Shown: positions 58,739 through 63,602 of the stretch, in pieces
How positions within the stretch are numbered: the stretch's first letter is position 1
How the letters are laid out: each line of letters begins with the position of its first letter
Assembly: GCA_003343885.1 (NCBI GenBank)
Contig: QAKH01000086.1
Location: forward strand, 1 to 63,602
Direction: 5' to 3'
Length of the DNA: 63,602 nt
Origin: Clostridiales bacterium
Lineage (GTDB): Bacteria > Bacillota > Clostridia > Oscillospirales > CAG-382
Notes under the pieces: generated by a model
What the model saw: the letters and a program-made list of their open reading frames with translations, nothing else
Told to the model about the DNA's origin: nothing
The model's database searches: none
Made by a program: the position numbers and the translations under genes

Positions 58739-59896
58739 CTATCCTCTCACTCCCCCACCTTCCCCCTTCTCCCTGTCCGCGAACACCTTCTCCATGTTGA
58801 CCGAAGCCCTGCGCAGCGTCTCCTCCTTGAGGTGGGTGTAGATGTTCGCGGTGGTCTGGTAGTCGGTGTGGCCCACGATCTTCATGGCGATCAGCGGGTC
58901 GACGCCGCTCTCGTAGAGCAGTGTCACGTAGTTGTGCCGGAAATAGTGCGGGGTCAGCGTGGGCTTGACCTGCTTGAGGATGTCGTCCGGGCGGGCGGTG
59001 CCCGGCTTGATCTCCCGCCATGTCACGCACCCGCAGGCCACCATCAGCCGCGACCACATGCGCTTGTAGCTGGCCTGCGGAAGCGGCGCGCCCGACGGCG
59101 TATGGAACACATAAGCACCCGCCGCCTCCCGCTTTGGAAGAAGCATCTCACGGAGCGCTGCCGGGACGGGGATGAAGCGGTCCGCGGCGGCGGTCTTGAG
59201 CGTGCCCTCCGAAGAGGTGGAGCCGGTGAAGTCGATGTCCCGGAGAATGTGGACCTGGTCGGCCGCAAAGTCGAAGTCGCCCCACTTGAGCCCCAGCGCC
59301 TCGCCCCGACGAACGCCCAGATAGTAGAGAATGGCCAGAAACAGGCCCTCCGGGTGGGTGCGGATCGTCTCCAGCACGCGCCGGGTCTCCTCCGGGGTCA
59401 GCGCCCTGCGCCCGGTCCCCTTTGAAGCCCTGGGGCGGATGAGCGCGACCGTGGGATCGCGCTCGATCACCCCTTCTGCATAGGCCGAAGCGAAAATCGC
59501 CTTCAGGGTTCCGATGACGTTGTTGATCTGGGACTTGCTGGCCCCCGAAAAGCCGTTGACGAAATCCTGGATCTGCGCCGCGCTGATGGCCTTCATGTGC
59601 TGCATGCCGAACTGCGGGAGAAGATGCTTAATGAAGCACGTCTTGTAATAGGAGCGGCTGGCGTTGGAGATGAACGGCTCCTTCTTGATCCTGTACCACT
59701 GCCCGGCGTATTCGTAAAACGGCTGATCCCGCGGAATCGCCCTGCCGAAGATGTAGTGCTCCCGCACGGCTTCCTTCACGTTTTCCAGCTCCCGGCGGGT
59801 CGGCGCCGTCACATACTTGTAGATCGGCTTACCGTCCGGGTCGTAGCCGATGGTCACCTTCCCGCGGAACTTGCCCGAGGGCGTCCTCTTCGCCAT
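58739..59896 (-). CDS. int: Tyrosine recombinase (second integrase)
   Basis: This 385-residue protein has an AP2-like arm-binding start (GKFRGKVTIGYDPDGKPIYK), a SAM-like core-binding domain (~60-155) and a catalytic domain. Catalytic residues visible are Arg196 (GVRRGE), His317 and Arg320 (HYFRH), His343 (VGHT) and Tyr353 (NIYTH). It is unlike the tRNA-Pro integrase in sequence. The ATG follows GGAGGCG. It lies 12 bases after the excisionase-like gene, in the arrangement xis-int reading toward the element's end. Confidence 0.95.
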   Translation of the reverse strand: MAKRTPSGKFRGKVTIGYDPDGKPIYKYVTAPTRRELENVKEAVREHYIFGRAIPRDQPFYEYAGQWYRIKKEPFISNASRSYYKTCFIKHLLPQFGMQHMKAISAAQIQDFVNGFSGASKSQINNVIGTLKAIFASAYAEGVIERDPTVALIRPRASKGTGRRALTPEETRRVLETIRTHPEGLFLAILYYLGVRRGEALGLKWGDFDFAADQVHILRDIDFTGSTSSEGTLKTAAADRFIPVPAALREMLLPKREAAGAYVFHTPSGAPLPQASYKRMWSRLMVACGCVTWREIKPGTARPDDILKQVKPTLTPHYFRHNYVTLLYESGVDPLIAMKIVGHTDYQTTANIYTHLKEETLRRASVNMEKVFADREKGEGGGVRG

Positions 59897-59908
59897 AGGC
59901 TCGCCTCC

Positions 59909-60214
59909 TTAGCGCCTGGGCGCCCATCGGCCCTGCCGGGCCGCGGCGAAGAAGTCGCTCTCGCTCATCATGTTGCGCGGCCGGGCGTTTTTCGCCTTGG
60001 CTACAAAATTCGCCTGTTTGGGATTCTCGATGTACTCGCAGATGGAGCGCACGTCTACCCGGCGGTCGACCCGGCGCAGGCGCCCTTCCTCCAGCATGCG
60101 GTGAATGGTGCGCGGCACCACGCTCAGCAGTTGGGCGGCGACCTTCTGGGTGCACACCTCGCCATAGCGTTCCAGCATATCGTCCAGTCGGTTCCGGGCG
60201 GTGTTGTTTTCCAT
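59909..60214 (-). CDS. Excisionase-like HTH protein
   Basis: This is a 101-residue protein with a MerR/excisionase-type winged helix: RYGEVCTQKVAAQLLSVVPR, TIHRMLEEGRLRRVDRR and VDVRSICEYIENPKQ. The basic C-terminus ends RQGRWAPRR. ATG 60214 follows AAGGAGG; the longer frame has no ribosome site. Its pairing with the integrase makes excisionase the most likely role. Confidence 0.78.
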   Translation of the reverse strand: MENNTARNRLDDMLERYGEVCTQKVAAQLLSVVPRTIHRMLEEGRLRRVDRRVDVRSICEYIENPKQANFVAKAKNARPRNMMSESDFFAAARQGRWAPRR

Positions 60215-60463
60215 GAATGATTCCTCCTTTGTCTTTGGGAAGCAGATTCTGCCGGTCTGCATGTGACATGTTTGCTCTGATCCACCGTAATTGCAAGATA
60301 ACTCTTTGTGTCCGGTTTCTTACGTTTTGAACACAACTGCGCCGCACGCCTCCTTTCCCTCCGGCCTCACCCTTCTGTTCGGACGGCAGGCGGCGCCATG
60401 TGGACATACAGAGAAAAAAAAAGAGGAGCAGGCAAGGCGGTGACCGCGCTGCCTGCTGTTCCT

Positions 60464-60919
60464 TCAGGGGATGGGACATCCTCCGTAGGCGAGAATGGTC
60501 TTTTTCTTTTTGCGCGCGTAGTCCAGCGTTTTGGCCGCCCCGCCCCAGCCGTGGGTGACATAGGCGACGAGCACGTCGCAGCGCTGAATCATCCATTCGT
60601 TTCTGCGCAAAATAGCGTATCGCCGGGGCACCGATTCCAGCGGCGGATAAACCGTCTCGTCGTAGCCATCCGCAGACAGGGCGCCGTTGAGATAGGGCAG
60701 CACCAGAATCAGGCGGATGTGGGCATGCCGACGCTTCCGCTCTTGCAGCACGTCGGCGCACAGGCGATCGAACGCGCCATAGCCGCCCAAATAAAACTCG
60801 GTCGCCCCGCCCTCGATCATCCGTTCGCAGAGGTCGCATAGCCACCCGCGCACCGCCTCCCGGTCCGGGACCTCGCTGTGACCGCAAAAGGTAACAATCA
60901 ATCGGATCACTCCCCGCAT
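60464..60919 (-). CDS. SLOG-fold protein (DUF1273-like)
   Basis: This is a 151-residue Rossmann-like protein with IVTFCGHSEVPDREAVR, the glycine-rich FYLGGYGAFDRLCADVLQER and late VLVAYVTHGWGGAAKTLDYA. This is the DUF1273/SLOG pattern, a superfamily that binds nucleotide-derived ligands and occurs in several defence contexts. The start is ATG 60919 or TTG 60901; the latter gives the family-like beginning MIVTFCGH. The 250-base gap to the excisionase shows no gene. Confidence 0.8.
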   Translation of the reverse strand: MRGVIRLIVTFCGHSEVPDREAVRGWLCDLCERMIEGGATEFYLGGYGAFDRLCADVLQERKRRHAHIRLILVLPYLNGALSADGYDETVYPPLESVPRRYAILRRNEWMIQRCDVLVAYVTHGWGGAAKTLDYARKKKKTILAYGGCPIP

Positions 60920-60952
60920 TGCCTGTAAATCATATCACGAAATCGCAGATTA

Positions 60953-61014
60953 GTACAGCTACAGGGACTATTCCTGACAGGTGCCACATTACAATATTGG
61001 TACAGCGACAGGGA
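60953..61014. repeat. Direct repeats in the divergent regulatory region
   Basis: GTACAGCTACAGGGA (60953-60967) and GTACAGCGACAGGGA (61000-61014) match in 14 of 15 bases and are 47 bases apart. They lie between the leftward SLOG gene and the rightward XRE gene and are likely binding sites for that regulator. Confidence 0.6.
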
Positions 61015-61024
61015 TGGTGATGGA

Positions 61025-61264
61025 ATGAAGCTCAATCAGGCGATCAGCGGAAGGCTGACGGAGCTGCTGAAGGAAAAGCAGATGACGCAGTACCAGCTGT
61101 TCATCAAGAGCGGCGTACCCAAGTCCACCATCGGCAACGTCATCAACTGTTCCTATGATTCGGTGAAGCTGCGCGTCATTCATGAGATGTGTCAGGGACT
61201 GGGCATCAGCATTTCCGAATTCTTCGATTCTCCCCTGTTTCAGGAAGGCAACCTCGATCCGTAA
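61025..61264 (+). CDS. Cro/CI-type XRE regulator
   Basis: This is a 79-residue protein that is little more than an XRE helix-turn-helix: ISGRLTELLKEKQMTQYQLF, IKSGVPKSTIGNVIN, LRVIHEMCQGLGISISEFFD. It is the only rightward gene of the second element in the window and diverges from the SLOG gene. The direct repeats upstream suggest autoregulation and control of the leftward genes. Confidence 0.85.
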   Translation: MKLNQAISGRLTELLKEKQMTQYQLFIKSGVPKSTIGNVINCSYDSVKLRVIHEMCQGLGISISEFFDSPLFQEGNLDP

Positions 61265-61304
61265 GGCTCCGGCGCGATCACGCAAAGGAGCCTTTTGTTG
61301 TGGG

Positions 61305-62399
61305 TCAGATGATCCGGCTGTATTCCGGGGACACCCAGCCGACGCGCCTTCCGACCACCACGGCATGCCATCTGTTTTCGGCCGTGGCGACATACGGGCA
61401 GGTCGTGCCCGGCGCAAGCTGGGTGATGCGGCCGTATGTGAGGCCGTTTCCCTCGCGGATGTTGACCTTGCCGCCGTCCGAGACGATGACCACCGTTCCG
61501 GAGACGGGCGGTTTTTCCACATCCGGGGGCTCCGGCTGTACAGGCCGGCTGTCCTTTCCCCCATCCGCTGCGGCGTCCATCAGCGCGGCATGGCTTTTTT
61601 CTCCGTACTTGCCGTCCACCTCCAGCCCCGCGTCAGCCTGAAAGGCGCGGAGTGCCGCCTCGGTTTCCGCACCGAACGTCCCGTCCGCGCCGCAGCGGGG
61701 CAGCGCATACCCCAGCGACAGAAGCAGCTCCTGCAGGGCGCGCACGTCGCTGCCCTCCGAACCGTCCATCAGCAGACGGCTCCCCAGCGGGGTTTCCGCG
61801 GGCGTCTCATCGTCCGTGCTTCCCTGCAAGATCCCGTCGCCATAGTCGAGGAAGGGCAGACGGTACCAGCTCGTCCAGCCGCGCCCGGCGACCTTCGTTT
61901 TGACGCAGCCGTCCGCAAAGCTCTTCCATTCCACGGCCTCGCCGTTTCCGACATAGTAGCCCACGTGCCCTTCCTTGTGCAGCGCCAGCCCCACAACCTC
62001 CGGGAGCGTGTCAATGCCGCCCCAGTCCGCGCCTTTGCTCTTTGCATAGGTGAACATGGAATCGGCTCCCTTGTCGGGGCAGCCGTGGGAGCCGTAGCTG
62101 CTGGCGTAGCTTTTGTCCGTGCCGACGGACTCCAGAACGCCCTGCCCACCGCCGGTCCAGGCATACCCCTTGACCGCGCCGATGCAGTCGGCACAGACCT
62201 TTTTCTCGGAGATATCCTGCCTGTACCGCGCCGTGCGGCCGGAGGCGTAATGCGAGGGATACTGAGCCGCCTTTCGGCTGCGCAGGCTTTCCGTGCACTT
62301 GTACAGGCAGGTGCCGTACCAGTAGGGCTGGCCCACCATGGAGCGGCAGAAGGCCGCAAAGTGCTCGTTGGTCATGGGTGTGTGAACGCGTTCAGACAT
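61305..62399 (-). CDS. Endolysin of the second element (NlpC/P60-like, PG-binding, SH3)
   Basis: This is a 364-residue protein. The catalytic domain (~10-180) has an NlpC/P60 layout with CADCIGAVKGYAW (cysteine) and KEGHVGYYVGNGEAVEWKS (histidine). A peptidoglycan-binding domain follows (~210-275, DVRALQELLLSLGYALPRCG, ADGTFGAETEAALRAFQ). An SH3 domain ends the protein (VNIREGNGLTYGRITQLAPG). Secretion relies on the holin encoded just upstream. The ATG follows AAGGAGGAA. Confidence 0.9.
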   Translation of the reverse strand: MSERVHTPMTNEHFAAFCRSMVGQPYWYGTCLYKCTESLRSRKAAQYPSHYASGRTARYRQDISEKKVCADCIGAVKGYAWTGGGQGVLESVGTDKSYASSYGSHGCPDKGADSMFTYAKSKGADWGGIDTLPEVVGLALHKEGHVGYYVGNGEAVEWKSFADGCVKTKVAGRGWTSWYRLPFLDYGDGILQGSTDDETPAETPLGSRLLMDGSEGSDVRALQELLLSLGYALPRCGADGTFGAETEAALRAFQADAGLEVDGKYGEKSHAALMDAAADGGKDSRPVQPEPPDVEKPPVSGTVVIVSDGGKVNIREGNGLTYGRITQLAPGTTCPYVATAENRWHAVVVGRRVGWVSPEYSRII

Positions 62400-62428
62400 G
62401 GCATATTCCTCCTTTCAGGAGACGGCGG

Positions 62429-62875
62429 TCACTCGCCGCCGTCCTCCGTCTCGTCCGGCTCCTCCATGCGGTCGTGCAGCTGGGCCAGGATGCCCTTGAG
62501 CTTTTCGGGGATAGGCAGGCCCAGATGCCCCGCGTTTTCCAGCACGCTCACACCCTCGTTGGAGAGGTAAAAGCAGATCACGGCGCTGCGAAGCGCTTCT
62601 CCCGACCGTACCACATGCAGGTCCACGATGTGCGCCACGCCCACCAGCATGAGGATCAGCACCTTCTTGAAGATGCCCCGAAACCCCACGGAGCTGGACA
62701 GCTCCCGGTCGATCACCGCGCACATGATGCCGGTCACGTAGTCCATCACCATCAGGACGAGCAGCGCGGTCATCAGCCCGTCCACGCCGCCCACGAAGTA
62801 CCCCAGCCAGCCGCCCACGGCAGCAATGGCCATCTGCAGCTTGGCCCATACCAGATCAATCGAAAAGTCACGCAT
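62429..62875 (-). CDS. Phage holin (toxin secretion/phage lysis holin family)
   Basis: The 148-residue protein has three to four membrane segments: MAIAAVGGWLGYFVGGVDGL, MTALLVLMVMDYVTGIMCAV and FKKVLILMLVGVAHIVDLHV, then ICFYLSNEGVSVLENAGHLG, which is the hallmark of the phi29-independent holin_4_1 family. ATG 62875 follows AAGGAGGA; longer frames lack a ribosome site. It is co-transcribed with the endolysin. Confidence 0.9.
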   Translation of the reverse strand: MRDFSIDLVWAKLQMAIAAVGGWLGYFVGGVDGLMTALLVLMVMDYVTGIMCAVIDRELSSSVGFRGIFKKVLILMLVGVAHIVDLHVVRSGEALRSAVICFYLSNEGVSVLENAGHLGLPIPEKLKGILAQLHDRMEEPDETEDGGE

Positions 62876-62927
62876 GATGTTTCCTCCTTGTGATGGAAAT
62901 AATACAAAAGCCGCCCGCATGGACGCC

Positions 62928-63593
62928 TCATGTTTCGGCTTCGATTTGCAAAGGCGCGTCTTCCTCCGGTGCCTTCCACAGCGCGGGCGCGGCCGGCGGC
63001 TGCCACCCGGCCTGCGAGGTGTGCGCCTGAATACAGGTATACTGCGCGCCGTCCTCCTTCGGGAAGGCCACCACGTCGCCGACCGCATAGGCGACGCCTT
63101 TCTCCCAGACGCGCACCGTGCCCTCGGCGACGATCTCCACTTTGTGCCAGAGGGCCGGGGTCTTGTCCGGCTGCCAGCCGCCCTGCGTGGTGTGTGCCTG
63201 AAGGCAGCGCCAGAGTGCGCCCTTGTATGTGAACACGTCGCCTACCTGCACCGCGACGTTCGCGCGCCAGCTGCGCCCCTCCAGCGCGGGCTGGACGGCG
63301 AGCAGCTCCTCATCCGAGATGCGCCCGTCCGCCACGGCGGTCCGAAGCAGCAGGCCCAGCACGTTTGGGAGCGCTTCATCCGCCGATACCGAGACAAAGC
63401 TCTCCAGCGGCAAAGCCTGCATGAGCAGCTCGTCCGTAAGTGCCGCGCCTTCTTCCAGCGATACCTCGTCCGGGAACACCAGCGCCTGCTCCGCCTTCAC
63501 CTGCGCCATCTGAAAGGCGTCCCCGGACAGGTTGTAGGTCGTTTCCGACAGCCGTTTTGCCAGAACGAAAGAGGAGCGGATGAGCGTTCTCAC
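62928..63593 (-). CDS. Tail protein with carbohydrate-binding modules (second element)
   Basis: This is a 221-residue protein. The N-terminal ~105 residues are helical. Two ~45-residue CBM5/12-like modules follow: VGDVFTYKGALWRCLQAHTT with WQPDKTPALWHK, and YAVGDVVAFPKEDGAQYTCI with HTSQAGWQPPAAPALWK. It has the same layout as the 28287-29087 protein of the first prophage. The GTG at 63591-63593 is near the window edge, so a longer protein cannot be excluded. Confidence 0.75.
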   Translation of the reverse strand: MRTLIRSSFVLAKRLSETTYNLSGDAFQMAQVKAEQALVFPDEVSLEEGAALTDELLMQALPLESFVSVSADEALPNVLGLLLRTAVADGRISDEELLAVQPALEGRSWRANVAVQVGDVFTYKGALWRCLQAHTTQGGWQPDKTPALWHKVEIVAEGTVRVWEKGVAYAVGDVVAFPKEDGAQYTCIQAHTSQAGWQPPAAPALWKAPEEDAPLQIEAET

Positions 63594-63602
63594 CCGCCCC
63601 TC

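Larger units (their letters stand above)
58700..63602. mobile_element. Left end of a second prophage-like element
   Basis: A leftward integrase and excisionase, a regulator region, and the lysis and tail-tip genes of a second phage occupy the right end of the window and run off it. GC content is higher than in the defence island. The left boundary is placed in the IS remnant just beyond the integrase stop; the att core cannot be defined without the right end. Confidence 0.75.

Overview
The window looks like chromosome of a low-to-mid GC Gram-positive bacterium of the class Clostridia. The grounds are strong GGAGG ribosome binding sites before almost every gene, frequent GTG and TTG starts, holin and tail families typical of Firmicutes phages, and an HK97-type siphophage genome integrated in a tRNA gene. 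The genus cannot be told from the sequence alone.

Region 1 (1-459) is chromosomal. It holds the 3' end of an IS transposase, then a promoter, tRNA-Thr(CGT) and tRNA-Pro(CGG). Region 2 (460-37963) is a complete-looking 37.5 kb siphoviral prophage integrated into the 3' end of tRNA-Pro. A 45-bp perfect repeat of the tRNA 3' end marks attL (415-459) and attR (37964-38008). The leftward genes are integrase, CI-like repressor and a HIRAN-like membrane protein. The rightward genes run in canonical order: early regulators, primase-helicase, SSB, sigma-like late regulator, HNH, terminase, portal, ClpP-like protease, HK97 capsid, connectors, major tail protein, frameshifted tail chaperones, tape measure, tail tip and fibres, endolysin and LLH-type holin. 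A strong terminator (32161-32190) closes the late operon. Behind it a separately promoted, AT-richer cassette (32254-37240) encodes a ribbon-helix-helix protein, a HARP-like protein, an SNF2 helicase, a PAPS-reductase-like PP-loop protein (IbrA-like), a ParB-like protein (IbrB-like) and an unknown protein. It sits at the classic lysogenic-conversion position next to attR.

Region 3 (about 38.3-58.5 kb, all leftward) is a defence island. Reading in the direction of transcription, McrB-EVE and McrC come first, then a MazG-like NTPase and a possible PD-(D/E)XK protein. After an IS remnant comes a small XRE regulator followed by a full type 1 BREX operon: brxA, brxB, brxC, pglX, an inserted HEPN gene, pglZ, brxL and an unknown acidic protein. 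The HEPN gene and the middle of pglX are visibly AT-richer than their surroundings, which suggests modular exchange.

Region 4 (about 58.5-63.6 kb) begins in another IS remnant and then carries the left end of a second prophage or phage-derived element. It encodes an integrase, an excisionase-like HTH, a SLOG-fold protein, an XRE regulator, an endolysin, a holin and a carbohydrate-binding tail protein, and it continues past the window.

The main leads are the HEPN gene nested in BREX, the helicase/PP-loop/ParB prophage cassette, a nine-G tract controlling a leader ORF before a tail-fibre gene, the tail-chaperone frameshift, and several recurrent hairpins and repeat arrays that the gene list does not explain.
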